The notes: generated by a model not told the origin, from the letters alone. Positions 49,117 through 61,714 are shown, counted from the first letter of the stretch. The stretch is DNA of 64,000 bases from Aquipuribacter sp051216895 (GCF_051216895.1 NZ_JBPKAO010000009.1:62001-126000), one strand, 5' to 3'. Numbers and translations are program-made.

Positions 49117-50205
49117 GTGACTGATGAGCGTCAGAGCGTCGTGCCGTACCTGCGTGCCCTGGTCGAGCTGCGCGGCTCCGACCTGCACTGCAAGGTCGGG
49201 TCGCCGCCCCGGATCCGGATCGACGGCAGCCTGCGCAAGGTGCAGGCGCCCGAGCTGCGCCCCGAGGACACCGAGCACATGGTGGCCGAGGTGCTGCGGG
49301 AGGACCTGCTCGCCGAGTTCGCCACGAAGAACGAGGCCGACTTCGCCTACTCGGTGCCCGGCGTGGGGCGGTTCCGCGTCAACGCGTTCCGCCAGCGCGG
49401 CTCCGCGGGCCTGGTGTTCCGTCGGGTGTCCGTCGGCGCGATCCCGCTGACCGACCTGGGTCTGCCCGCGGTCATCGCCCAGCTGGCGCTGGAGCCGCGG
49501 GGCCTCGTGCTGGTGACCGGTCCGACCGGCTCCGGGAAGACGACCACGCTGGCCGGGATGATCGACCACATCAACTCCAACCGCGAGGTCCACATCATGA
49601 CCATCGAGGACCCGATCGAGGTGATCCACTCCGACAACCTCGCCATGATCAACCAGCGCGAGGTCCGCCTCGACACGGTCGACTTCGCCAGCGCGCTGCG
49701 CGGGGCGATGCGTCAGGACCCCGACGTCATCCTGGTCGGCGAGATGCGGGACCACGAGACCGTCAAGGCCGCCCTGGCCGCCTCCGAGACCGGTCACTTC
49801 GTCATGTCCACCCTGCACACCACGGACGCGCAGGAGACCGTCAACCGGGTCATCGACTTCTTCCCGCCGCACGAGCAGAAGCAGGTCCGTCTCGCCCTGG
49901 CCGGCGCGCTGCGGGGCATCATCTGCCAGCGGCTGGTGCCGAGGGCCGACGGGCAGGGCCGCTGCGTGGTCATGGAGGTGGCCGTCAACACCGGCCGGAT
50001 GGCCGACGCCATCGGCGACGCCGACAAGACCAACACCATCGGCGACCTGATCAAGGAGGGCGGCTACTACGGGATGCAGACCTTCGACCAGCACCTCGTC
50101 ACGCTGATCCGGGACGGCGTCATCACCCTCGAGGACGCCCGGCACGCCTCCAGCAACCCGCACGACCTGCAGGTCGAGCTGCGCCGGCTGGGCCTGGTGG
50201 CCTAG
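49117..50205 (+). CDS. pilT: PilT-type twitching motility ATPase
   Basis: A 362-residue type IV pilus retraction ATPase. Walker A is GPTGSGKTTTLAG (about residue 136), the Asp box MTIEDPIEVIH, Walker B DPDVILVGEMRDHET and the His box STLHTTDAQET. The C-terminal GALRGIICQRL segment replaces the AIRNLIRE-type area. A GTG start at 49117 gives the usual length. No pilin, PilB or PilC gene is nearby, so this is a lone retraction-type ATPase in the window; pilus genes may be elsewhere. Its stop shares a CTAG with the converging acetyltransferase gene. Confidence 0.93.
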   Translation: MTDERQSVVPYLRALVELRGSDLHCKVGSPPRIRIDGSLRKVQAPELRPEDTEHMVAEVLREDLLAEFATKNEADFAYSVPGVGRFRVNAFRQRGSAGLVFRRVSVGAIPLTDLGLPAVIAQLALEPRGLVLVTGPTGSGKTTTLAGMIDHINSNREVHIMTIEDPIEVIHSDNLAMINQREVRLDTVDFASALRGAMRQDPDVILVGEMRDHETVKAALAASETGHFVMSTLHTTDAQETVNRVIDFFPPHEQKQVRLALAGALRGIICQRLVPRADGQGRCVVMEVAVNTGRMADAIGDADKTNTIGDLIKEGGYYGMQTFDQHLVTLIRDGVITLEDARHASSNPHDLQVELRRLGLVA

Positions 50206-50756
50206 CCGGCGGTCTGCTCCTGCAGGGGCAGGGCGTAGGTCACCAGGTCGACGGTGGGCACCGGCGACCAGTCGCGCTCCGGCGTCCGCACGAACCCCAT
50301 GGCCTCGTACATCCGGTGCGCGTTCGTCATCCGGGGCCCGCTGGACAGCACGAAGCGGGTGCAGCCCTCCTGCCGGGCCAGGTCCAGGCAGGCGAGGGTC
50401 AGCAGGCGGCCCACGCCACGGCCGCGCGCGTCGGCGGACACCGCCAGCATCCGCATCTCGGCCTCGCCGGGGCGGGCCAGCTCGGCCCACGGGCTGCCGG
50501 CGCGGGCGTAGGTGGCGGTGCCGAGCAGGTCGGCGTCCAGGGCGGCGGCGAGCAGCACCGCCTCCCGGGCCCGGGGCCCGGCCTCGCGCAGCACGGGCAG
50601 GTACCCGTCCTCGTCCTCCAGCAGCTCCTCGCCGCCGTAGACGTCGGCCACCAGGGCGCCGCAGGCCTGGACCAGGTCGGTGTCGGTCGGGTCGACCACG
50701 CGCACCGTCACCCCGCTGCCGGTCACCGGGCGGTCCGCGACGGCCGGGCCGCTCAC
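50202..50756 (-). CDS. GNAT-family N-acetyltransferase
   Basis: A 184-residue GNAT protein. The acetyl-CoA binding loop is seen in MRMLAVSADARGRGVGRLLT, followed by FVLSSGPRMTNAHRMYEAMGFVRT, which is motif B of the fold. The acyl acceptor is unknown. The GTG at 50756 overlaps the stop of the upstream gene by 4 nt, so the two are translationally coupled. It converges on pilT with the stop codons overlapping inside CTAG. Confidence 0.87.
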   Translation of the reverse strand: MSGPAVADRPVTGSGVTVRVVDPTDTDLVQACGALVADVYGGEELLEDEDGYLPVLREAGPRAREAVLLAAALDADLLGTATYARAGSPWAELARPGEAEMRMLAVSADARGRGVGRLLTLACLDLARQEGCTRFVLSSGPRMTNAHRMYEAMGFVRTPERDWSPVPTVDLVTYALPLQEQTAG

Positions 50757-51586
50757 CGCTGCTGCTCGCGGCGCTGGTAGGAGCGCCACATGAGCAGACC
50801 GATGGCGATGTCGGCGACGCCGATGGCCAGGGCGAGCCCGCTGAGCGTGGAGCTCTGCCCCTGCGCGCGCAGGAGCAGGGCGAAGCCGATGATGATGAGG
50901 CCCAGCACCACGTAGCGCACGGCTCGCCGGCGCTCCGCGGTCGGGGACGGCGGGACCGAGGGCGCGGACCCGGCGTCCACCGGGGCCGCGGACGGACCCG
51001 ACGGACCAGACGGACCAGCCGGACCAGACGGTGCCGACGACCCGGACGGACCCGGTGCGGCCGACCCGGTCGTCCGGTCCGGCAGCGGGTCCGGTGGGAC
51101 GTCCGGCACGGTGCTGTCCAGGCCGGTCGGAACCGGTCCGGGGACGGTGCCGCCGGACTGCGTGAGCCGCACCGACGTCGACACCCCGGCCTCGTCGTGG
51201 ATGGTGCCGTCGAACGGGGCGTCGGACTGGGCGTCCCAGGCGGACAGGCCGGTCTCGGACTCCACCAGGCCGACGACGTCCACGACCTGGTCGTGGAACG
51301 CGGCCACGTCCGGACGCTCCCAGTAGGGGAACGTGAGCGCGGCCTCGTCGGGGTACAGGCTCACCTGCAGCCCCGAAGCCACGTGCGTGGCCTCGAGCGT
51401 GTCGTCGGCCACGGACTCCTCGACCTCGCCGAGGCGCCGGCGCAGCGACGCGACGATCCGGTCCCACTGCTCGCGGCGCTCGGGGCCGATCGCGACGGTC
51501 AGCACGTCGGTGCCCTCGGCCGCGTCCAGGGCGTCCTGCCAGGCCTGGTCCGGCCTGCGGGGCACGAACAGGATGTCGTAGCTCAT
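50753..51586 (-). CDS. Hypothetical membrane-anchored protein
   Basis: A 277-residue protein. Residues 1-135 (MSYDILFVPRRPDQAWQDAL, with LYPDEAALTFPYW) look like a small globular domain common in actinomycetes without assigned function. A proline/glycine/serine-rich linker (PSGPAGPSGPSG) follows, then two helices near the C-terminus (VLGLIIIGFALLL, LALAIGVADIAIGLLMW) and a positive tail. It is coupled to the acetyltransferase gene. I cannot assign a function. Confidence 0.6.
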   Translation of the reverse strand: MSYDILFVPRRPDQAWQDALDAAEGTDVLTVAIGPERREQWDRIVASLRRRLGEVEESVADDTLEATHVASGLQVSLYPDEAALTFPYWERPDVAAFHDQVVDVVGLVESETGLSAWDAQSDAPFDGTIHDEAGVSTSVRLTQSGGTVPGPVPTGLDSTVPDVPPDPLPDRTTGSAAPGPSGSSAPSGPAGPSGPSGPSAAPVDAGSAPSVPPSPTAERRRAVRYVVLGLIIIGFALLLRAQGQSSTLSGLALAIGVADIAIGLLMWRSYQRREQQR

Positions 51587-51668
51587 CGGCACCAGTCTCT
51601 CGGACGACGACGACGCCGCCCCCCGGACGGGGAGCGGCGTCGACCAGGGTAGGTCAGGGGAGCACGGG

Positions 51669-52067
51669 TCAGGCCGCGGCCTTCTTGGTCTCCCAGAAGA
51701 TCTCGGCGATCTCGTCGATCTTGCCGAGCAGCTGGTCGGCCACCGCGACGTCGGTCGAGCCCTTGACGCCGCCGGCGCCGGCGAGCTTGGTGGTCTCGTT
51801 GAACAGCTGGTGCAGCTGGGGGTACTTCTCGAAGTGCGGGGGCTTGAAGTAGTCGGTCCACAGCACCCAGAGGTGGTGCTTGACCAGGTCGGCCCGCTCC
51901 TCCTTGATCTGGATCGCGCGCTGCTTGAACTCCGCGTCGTCCGAGCCGTGGAACTTGGTGATGCAGCCCTTGACCGACTCGGCCTCGATGCGCGCCTGCG
52001 CCGGGTCGTACACGCCGCAGGGCAGGTCGCAGTGGGCCGCGACCTCGGTGATCCGGAAACCGATCAT
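51669..52067 (-). CDS. sodN: Nickel-containing superoxide dismutase
   Basis: A 132-residue precursor of Ni-SOD. A short propeptide (MIGFRITEVAA) precedes His-Cys-Asp-Leu-Pro-Cys-Gly-Val-Tyr-Asp-Pro, the nickel hook: the mature chain starts at His12, with Cys13 and Cys17 as ligands. The protein dismutates superoxide in a hexamer. AAAGGA lies about 9 nt before the ATG. The maturation protease gene (sodX) is divergent 74 nt away. The palindrome at 52084-52097 may control it. Confidence 0.96.
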   Translation of the reverse strand: MIGFRITEVAAHCDLPCGVYDPAQARIEAESVKGCITKFHGSDDAEFKQRAIQIKEERADLVKHHLWVLWTDYFKPPHFEKYPQLHQLFNETTKLAGAGGVKGSTDVAVADQLLGKIDEIAEIFWETKKAAA

Positions 52068-52083
52068 GAGTTCGTATCCTTTC

Positions 52084-52097
52084 GAGAACGTGTTCTC
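52084..52097. promoter_or_regulatory. 14-bp palindrome in sodN/sodX divergent region
   Basis: GAGAAC and GTTCTC flank GT as a perfect inverted repeat 17-30 nt upstream of sodN. A second, looser inverted repeat (GGTTG/CAACC, 52124-52141) abuts the sodX start and may be closer to a nickel-regulator (Nur) site. Either could carry nickel or oxidative control. Confidence 0.45.
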
Positions 52098-52141
52098 CGG
52101 GGGGCGGGTCGCCCTCGTCGGAGGGTTGCGACACTACAACC

Positions 52142-52528
52142 GTGACACCGCCCTCGCCCTTCCACGACGACGGCCGCGACGCCCGCGACGGCCGCGACGG
52201 CGAGGGCCGGGGCGGTTCGGGGGGCTGGCGCCTGGTGCGGGTGGTGGGGGAGTCGATGCGGCCCACCCTGTCCCCGGGCGACGTCCTCCTGGTGCGGGCG
52301 GCGGCCCGACCGAGGCCGGGTGACCTGGTGGTGGCGGACCTGCCGGGCGGGCGCGGCGAGGGCGTCAAGCGCGCCGTGCGGCGCGAGCCCGACGGCTGGT
52401 GGCTGGAGCGGGACAGCGCCACGACCGGCACCGACTCCTGGCTGTTCGGCGCGGTGCCCGACGGTGACGTGCGCGGTGTGGTCCGGGCGAGGCTGTGGCC
52501 CCGTCCCGGTCGGCCGCGCCGACGCTGA
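52142..52528 (+). CDS. sodX: Ni-SOD maturation protease (S26 family)
   Basis: A 128-residue signal-peptidase-like serine protease. VVGESMRPTLSPGDVLLV carries the catalytic serine of the S26 family (GxSMxPT), and the basic partner is in GEGVKRAVRREPDG (Lys). In the family this protease removes the Ni-SOD propeptide so that nickel can bind at the new N-terminal histidine. GTG start at 52142. Its placement divergent from sodN confirms the call. A disordered acidic N-terminus precedes the domain. Confidence 0.92.
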   Translation: MTPPSPFHDDGRDARDGRDGEGRGGSGGWRLVRVVGESMRPTLSPGDVLLVRAAARPRPGDLVVADLPGGRGEGVKRAVRREPDGWWLERDSATTGTDSWLFGAVPDGDVRGVVRARLWPRPGRPRRR

Positions 52529-52530
52529 TC

Positions 52531-53505
52531 TCAGGGCACGAGCACGACCTTGCCCACCACCTCGCCGTCCACGAGCCGCTCGAAGCCGTCGTGGGCGTCG
52601 GTCATCGACAGCACGCTGTCCACCACCGGCCGGACCCCGGTGGTGGCGCACAGCCGCAGCAGCCGTTCGAGCTCGTCACGGGTGCCCATGGTCGAGCCGA
52701 TCACCCGCAGCCCGAGGAAGAACACCCGCTGGAGCTCCGCCGAGGGGGCCGCGCCCGTGGTGGCGCCGGACACGACCACGGTCCCCCCGGGCCGCAGCGC
52801 GCGCAGCGAGTGGCCCCAGGTGGCCTCGCCGACGGTCTCCATGACGGCGTCCACCCGCTCCGGCAGCCGGGCCCCGGTCTCGAAGGCGGCGTGGGCGCCC
52901 TGCTGGAGCGCGCGGTCCCGGCGCTCGTCGTCGCGGCTGGTCACCCAGACCCGGAACCCGCCGGCGCGGCCCAGGGCGATCAGCGCCGTCGCCACCCCGC
53001 CCCCGGCCCCCTGCACCAGGACCGTGTCGCCCGGCTTCAGCCCCGACTGCGTGAACAGCATCCGGTAGGCGGTCAACCACGCGGTGGGCAGGCACGCGGC
53101 GTCGGTGAACGACAGCTCGGACGGCTTGGGCACCAGGTTGCGGCGCGGCACCAGGACGGTGTCGGTGAACGTGCCCGGGTAGCGCTCGCTCAGCAGGGAG
53201 CGGCGGGGGTCCAGGGTCTCGTCGCCGTTCCAGGCCGGGTCGGACAGCACGGCGTGGACGACGACCTCGTTGCCGTCCGGGTCGACCCCGGCGGCGTCGC
53301 ACCCCAGCACCATCGGCATCCGCTCCGCCGGCAGGCCCACCCCGCGCAGGCTCCACACGTCGTGGTGGTTGATCGAGGCCGCCCGGACGGTGACGGGCAC
53401 CCAGTCCGCGGGTGGCGCGGTCGTGGGCTCCGGGACGGAGTCGCGGACCTCCAGCGCGGACAGCGGGTCCTCGGGCGAGGGACGGGAGACGACGACGGCA
53501 ACCAT
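52531..53505 (-). CDS. Zinc-binding dehydrogenase / quinone oxidoreductase-like
   Basis: A 324-residue medium-chain dehydrogenase. The GroES-like N-terminal part has INHHDVWSLRGVG and VLGCDAAGV, and the NADPH-binding Rossmann motif is VLVQGAGGGVATALIALGRAGGFR (residues about 157-180). The zinc-binding cysteine cluster is not visible, so it is probably a quinone-oxidoreductase-type, zinc-free member. It lies 2 nt from the converging sodX stop and 10 nt after the SGNH hydrolase gene, forming an operon with it. Confidence 0.85.
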   Translation of the reverse strand: MVAVVVSRPSPEDPLSALEVRDSVPEPTTAPPADWVPVTVRAASINHHDVWSLRGVGLPAERMPMVLGCDAAGVDPDGNEVVVHAVLSDPAWNGDETLDPRRSLLSERYPGTFTDTVLVPRRNLVPKPSELSFTDAACLPTAWLTAYRMLFTQSGLKPGDTVLVQGAGGGVATALIALGRAGGFRVWVTSRDDERRDRALQQGAHAAFETGARLPERVDAVMETVGEATWGHSLRALRPGGTVVVSGATTGAAPSAELQRVFFLGLRVIGSTMGTRDELERLLRLCATTGVRPVVDSVLSMTDAHDGFERLVDGEVVGKVVLVP

Positions 53506-53515
53506 GGGCAGCGGT

Positions 53516-54109
53516 CTACCAGTTCGGTGTCGTGGACCACCACTGCGGCCAGCCGCCGTGCAGCACGAGGTAGGCCAGCAGGCCGTACCCGACCTGCCCC
53601 GGGACGCGACCGTCGCAGGCCCGCAGGTCCGCGAACCACTCCTCGTGCTGCGCCAGCGCAGAGGACGTGTCGACGTAGGTGACCCGCCGCCGCTCGCAGA
53701 CCTCGGCGAAGGCCTCCGACAGCGACGCGACCGTGGCCACGTGCGCGGCGTCCGGACCGTCGGGCAGCACCGGCGGGGGGCCCACGACGAAGGTGGGGAT
53801 CGACCGGCCCGCCGCCGCGTCCAGGACGTTGGCCAGGTTCAGCCGGCTGCGGGCGGTCGACGTGCCGTCCCGCAGGTCCCCGATGCCCAGGCCGACCACC
53901 AGGCGCCCGGCGACGCCGAGGCGGGGAGCGGTCTCCTGCTCCCAGCGCCCGACCAGGTCGCCGGTCGTCTGCCCGGGCACCGCCAGCGGGTAGGCGGTGA
54001 CCCGGTGACGGTCCGAGGGGGTGCGGGCCACCACCCGTCCCACCCAGCCCAGGGCCCGGGGGTCCCCCCGACCGGCGACCAGGTCGTCCCCCAGGACGCA
54101 GACGGCCAC
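53516..54109 (-). CDS. SGNH/GDSL-type esterase
   Basis: A 197-residue hydrolase of the SGNH fold. The nucleophile block reads VCVLGDDLVAGRGD (GDSL-like, with Asp in place of Ser in one position: GDDL), the GxND-like loop is GLGIGDLRDG, and the late DGRVPGQVGYGLLA resembles the terminal DxxHP block with Val in place of His. Two of the expected catalytic residues therefore look altered and activity is doubtful. The start is taken at the GTG 54109 because no ATG or GTG lies in frame back to the kgd stop at 54160. It precedes the quinone-oxidoreductase gene. Confidence 0.6.
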   Translation of the reverse strand: MAVCVLGDDLVAGRGDPRALGWVGRVVARTPSDRHRVTAYPLAVPGQTTGDLVGRWEQETAPRLGVAGRLVVGLGIGDLRDGTSTARSRLNLANVLDAAAGRSIPTFVVGPPPVLPDGPDAAHVATVASLSEAFAEVCERRRVTYVDTSSALAQHEEWFADLRACDGRVPGQVGYGLLAYLVLHGGWPQWWSTTPNW

Positions 54110-54159
54110 GTCCGTGCGGACGTCGCTCCCGGCCGCGCCCTGGGTGGTGCCCTGCTCGC

Positions 54160-58062
<3,903 letters not shown>

Positions 58063-58189
58063 GGCGTGCTTCGCCTACTTCCTCGTGATGCTGGGCGTGG
58101 TCGGACGCTCCGGTCAGCCTAGCCCCGTCCGGGCGCCCCGGGCCCTGGACGAGCACCGGTGGGACGCCCGCGTGGTGCGGGTCACCCCG

Positions 58190-59011
58190 TCAGGTCACGT
58201 CCCGACGCGACGTGGTGCGCCAGCCGAGCACCCCCAGCGCGCCCGCCCACGCCAGCAGCACCAGCAGCCCGCCCCACCAGGGCAGCAGCTCCGAGCCGGT
58301 GAACCCCTCGACGACGGCGGTCGACGCGTTGGTGAGCAGGTACGACCCGACGACCTCGAGGTCGACGCCGCCCACCTCGCCCACGCCCGTCAGGACGAAC
58401 CCGGCGAGCGGGTCGAGCAGGAACACGACGAGGACCAGCGCCACCAGGGCCACCACCTGCTGGCGGACCAGCAGCCCGAACGCCAGGCCGATCAGCGCCC
58501 ACACGGCCGTGCCGAGGACACCGAGCAGCAGCGGCCGGGCCAGCTCGTCGGCGCCGACCAGGTCGACGCCACGCACGGCGAGCACCACGGCCGTGACGAG
58601 CAGGGAGGCGAGCTGGACCGCGACGCCGTACAGGAGCCCGAGCCCGGCGGCCACGACGGCCTTGGCCACGGCGACCCGGCCCCGGCGGGGCACGGCCAGG
58701 TAGGTGGGGGCGATGGTGCCGCTGCGGTGGTCGGAGGTGGCGATCAGGGTGCCGAGCACCGCGGCCAGCAGGTACCCGCCCTGGAACCCGCCGCCGACGA
58801 CGGCCAGCTGCCCCTCGACCTCGGTCACCAGGGGCAGGGGGAACAGCTCGGCCGCACCCGCGTCCGCCGGGGCGAGCGCCGCGAACAGCCCCACGTTCAT
58901 CGCCACGAGCGCCAGCGCGATCGCGAGCAGTCCCCACCACACCCAGGTGGTGGTCGCCTTCACCGTCTCGGCCCGCACCGCCGCGGCCAGGGTGCCTCCC
59001 GTCGCGCTCAC
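58190..59011 (-). CDS. ABC transporter permease (ABC-2 type)
   Basis: A 273-residue membrane subunit with about six helices beginning WVWWGLLAIALALVAMNVGL, resembling ABC-2-type permeases of multidrug or lantibiotic exporters (YhgE/NatB-like). The segment GTLIATSDHRSGTIAPTYLAVPRRGRV is the cytoplasmic coupling region. The GTG at 59011 overlaps the ATPase stop by 4 nt. The two form one exporter, substrate unknown. Confidence 0.8.
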   Translation of the reverse strand: MSATGGTLAAAVRAETVKATTTWVWWGLLAIALALVAMNVGLFAALAPADAGAAELFPLPLVTEVEGQLAVVGGGFQGGYLLAAVLGTLIATSDHRSGTIAPTYLAVPRRGRVAVAKAVVAAGLGLLYGVAVQLASLLVTAVVLAVRGVDLVGADELARPLLLGVLGTAVWALIGLAFGLLVRQQVVALVALVLVVFLLDPLAGFVLTGVGEVGGVDLEVVGSYLLTNASTAVVEGFTGSELLPWWGGLLVLLAWAGALGVLGWRTTSRRDVT

Positions 59012-59982
59012 GGCTGCCCCCCCTCGGCCCGGGCGACCGTTCTCAGGAACGCGTCCTCCAGCCGCTGGGCGTTGGGGGCCAGGTGCGACAGCGCCACCCC
59101 GGCCGACGCGGCGGCCGCACCGACCTCGGCCGCCGTCACCTCCTGCCCGGTGGGTCCGCGGTGCACCAGCAGCGCCCCTCCCGCGTCCGGTTGCGCAGCC
59201 AGCCCGGCCGCGCCGAGCGCCGTGGTGAGGGCGGCCCGGTCGGGGGCGTCGATGAGGACCCCGGGGGGACCGGCCAGCCCCGGCAGGTCGCCGGCGTAGG
59301 CCACCCGGCCGGCGGCGAGGACGACGACGTGGTCGACCGTCTGCTCGACCTCGCTGAGGACGTGGCTGGACACCAGCACCGTGCGTCCCTCGTCGGCCAG
59401 GGTGCGCAGGAACCCGCGCAGCCACGCGATCCCCGCGGGGTCGAGGCCGTTCGCGGGCTCGTCGAGCACCAGCACGCCCGGGTCGCCCAGCAGGGCCGTG
59501 GCCAGGGCGAGCCGCTGCTTCATCCCCATCGAGTAGCCGCCCACCTTGCGCCGTCCGGCGTCGGAGAGACCGGTGAGGTCGAGCACCTCGTCGCAGCGTC
59601 CGACCGGCAGCCCACCCGCGGCGGCCACCCAGCGCAGGTGGTCCCGGCCGGTGCGGCCACCGTTGGCCCCCGTGCCGTCCAGGGCGGCCCCGATGGTGCT
59701 CAGCGGCGCGCGCAGGTCCCGGTAGGGGACGCCGTCGACGGTCGAGGTGCCGGAGTCCGGGCGCACCAGGCCCAGCACCATCCGCAGCGTCGTGGTCTTG
59801 CCGGCGCCGTTGGGCCCGAGGAACCCCGTCACCTGACCGGGCTCGACCGCGAACGACACGTCGGTGACGGCGCGCACCGACCCGAAGCGCTTGGTCAGGC
59901 CGTCGGCGAGGATCCTGCTCCCCGCGTGAGGACCGCCGGCCGTCAGTGCTGCGTGCCGCCCCCCGGGGGCTGTCGACTGCAT
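59008..59982 (-). CDS. ABC transporter ATP-binding protein
   Basis: A 324-residue ATPase of an ABC-2 export system. Walker A is GPNGAGKTTTLRM (about residue 58), the signature MGMKQRLALATALLG, Walker B VLVLDEPANGLDP, and the switch SSHVLSEVE. The signature lacks the usual LSGGQ start (YSMGMKQR), typical of NatA/BcrA-like ATPases. The C-terminal 100 residues are an extra domain common in this subgroup. It is the first gene of the exporter pair, divergent from guaB1. Confidence 0.9.
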   Translation of the reverse strand: MQSTAPGGRHAALTAGGPHAGSRILADGLTKRFGSVRAVTDVSFAVEPGQVTGFLGPNGAGKTTTLRMVLGLVRPDSGTSTVDGVPYRDLRAPLSTIGAALDGTGANGGRTGRDHLRWVAAAGGLPVGRCDEVLDLTGLSDAGRRKVGGYSMGMKQRLALATALLGDPGVLVLDEPANGLDPAGIAWLRGFLRTLADEGRTVLVSSHVLSEVEQTVDHVVVLAAGRVAYAGDLPGLAGPPGVLIDAPDRAALTTALGAAGLAAQPDAGGALLVHRGPTGQEVTAAEVGAAAASAGVALSHLAPNAQRLEDAFLRTVARAEGGQP

Positions 59983-60069
59983 GATCACGACCCTACCGAG
60001 CGCCCGACGTCGGGCCGGGGACCTCGCGGAGGACCTGTCACCGGGCTCGGCGTGGTCCACACTTCCCGG

Positions 60070-61533
60070 GTGCGATTCCTGCCCGGGCACCAGCCCCCCC
60101 ACGACCTGACCTACGACGACGCGTTCCTCGTCCCCTCCCGCTCCGCAGTCGGGTCCCGCTTCGACGTCGACCTGCGGCCCGTGGACGGCACCGGGGCGGT
60201 GCTGCCGGTCGTGGTGGCCAACATGACCGCGGTCACGGGCCGTCGGATGGCCGAGACCATGGCCCGGCGCGGCGGGCTGGCGGTGCTGCCGCAGGACACC
60301 CCCATGGACGTCCTGGCCGACGTGGTGGCCTCGATCAAGACGCGCCACCCGGTGTTCGAGACCCCCGTCGAGGTCGGCCCCGACGACGTCGTCCTCACCG
60401 TGCTCCACCTGCTGCCCAAGCGGGCCCACGGGGCGGCCGTGGTGGTGGACCCGGACGACGGGTGCCTGCTGGGGGTCGTGACGGCCGCGGACTGTCGCGG
60501 CGTGGACCGTTACACGCCGGTGCGGGACGTGATGAGTACCGACCCCGTGACCCTGGACGCCGAGACCGTCCGGGCCCAGGGGCCTCGGGCGGCCTTCGAC
60601 CTGCTGGACGCGGCGAGGCGCCAGTTCGCGCCGGTCGTCGACGCGTCGGCGGGCGGTCGGCCCGTCGGGGTGATGACCCGGCTGGGGGCGCTGCGCTCGA
60701 CCATCTACGCCCCGGCGCTGGACCCGGCGGGACGGCTCAGGGTGGCCGCGGCCGTGGGCATCAACGGCGACGTCGCCGGACGCGCCCGGGCGATGATCGC
60801 GGCGGGGGTCGACGTGCTGGTGGTCGACACCGCCCACGGGCACCAGGACCGGGCCCTGGCCGCGGTGCAGGCGGCGCGGGAGGCCGCCGGGCCCGAGGTC
60901 GTCCTCGTCGCGGGCAACGTGGTCACCGGCGACGGGGCGCGCGACCTGGTCAGCGCCGGCGCCGACGTGGTCAAGGTCGGGGTGGGGCCGGGGGCGATGT
61001 GCACGACCCGGATGATGACCGGGGTCGGCCGGCCGCAGCTGTCGGCCGTGCTCGACTGCGTCGCGGCCGCCCGCGACGTCGGCGCCCACGTCTGGGCGGA
61101 CGGCGGGGTGCGCCACCCCCGGGACATCGCGCTCGCGCTCGCCGCCGGGGCCAGCCAGGTGATGGTCGGGTCCTGGTTCGCCGGGACCTACGAGAGCCCG
61201 GGGGACCTGCAGGTCGACGCCGACGGCCGGGAGTACAAGGAGAGCTTCGGGATGGCGTCCAAGCGGGCCGTCTCGGCACGCACCCTGGACGACTCCCCCT
61301 TCGAGCGGGCCCGGAAGGGCCTGTTCGAGGAGGGCATCTCCTCCTCGCGGATGCGGCTGGACCCCCTGCGGTCGGGGGTGGAGGACCTGCTGGACCAGAT
61401 CACGGCGGGGCTGCGCTCGGCCTGCGCCTACGTCGGGGCGGGCGACCTGGCCCAGCTCGCCGATCGCGCCGTGCTGGGCGTGCAGTCCCGCTCGGGCTAC
61501 GACGAGGGCCGGCCGCTGCCCGCAGGGTGGTGA
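60070..61533 (+). CDS. guaB1: GuaB1-type IMP dehydrogenase-related protein / GMP reductase
   Basis: A 487-residue TIM-barrel enzyme with two CBS-like segments (about 95-220). GPGAMCTTRMMTGVGRPQ holds the catalytic cysteine (IMPDH/GMPR loop), and GADVVKVGVG and VMVGSWFAGTYESPGD complete the phosphate site. Actinobacterial GuaB1 proteins have been shown to act as GMP reductases with CBS-domain regulation rather than as IMP dehydrogenase. The GTG at 60070 gives the family length. The gene stands alone, divergent from the ABC exporter. Confidence 0.92.
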   Translation: MRFLPGHQPPHDLTYDDAFLVPSRSAVGSRFDVDLRPVDGTGAVLPVVVANMTAVTGRRMAETMARRGGLAVLPQDTPMDVLADVVASIKTRHPVFETPVEVGPDDVVLTVLHLLPKRAHGAAVVVDPDDGCLLGVVTAADCRGVDRYTPVRDVMSTDPVTLDAETVRAQGPRAAFDLLDAARRQFAPVVDASAGGRPVGVMTRLGALRSTIYAPALDPAGRLRVAAAVGINGDVAGRARAMIAAGVDVLVVDTAHGHQDRALAAVQAAREAAGPEVVLVAGNVVTGDGARDLVSAGADVVKVGVGPGAMCTTRMMTGVGRPQLSAVLDCVAAARDVGAHVWADGGVRHPRDIALALAAGASQVMVGSWFAGTYESPGDLQVDADGREYKESFGMASKRAVSARTLDDSPFERARKGLFEEGISSSRMRLDPLRSGVEDLLDQITAGLRSACAYVGAGDLAQLADRAVLGVQSRSGYDEGRPLPAGW

Positions 61534-61585
61534 GGGCAGGACCGGACGCAACGGGACAGGCCTGGCGATACGGACGAACCCGGAC

Positions 61586-61614
61586 TTGATGAGGGACGCC
61601 ACCGTCGTTACCTT
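61586..61614 (+). promoter_or_regulatory. Sigma-70-like promoter of D,D-carboxypeptidase gene
   Basis: TTGATG (61586-61591) and TACCTT (61609-61614) are spaced by 17 nt in a relatively AT-rich stretch. A leader of about 95 nt follows before the GTG at 61715. I looked for a c-di-AMP riboswitch here, as often precedes cell-wall hydrolases, and did not see its core. Confidence 0.5.
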
Positions 61615-61714
61615 GTCGTGACCCCGGGCCTGATGTCGTACCCCTCGACGTCCGGAACCAAACCCCCTGTCTCGACCACCGTGCCTCCCCGGGCACGACA
61701 CGACTGGAGAACAC

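Noticed and set aside
61615..61714. c-di-AMP (ydaO) riboswitch before the M15 gene
   Set aside because: The leader is only about 100 nt and I do not see the conserved core, although such elements often precede cell-wall hydrolases in actinomycetes.
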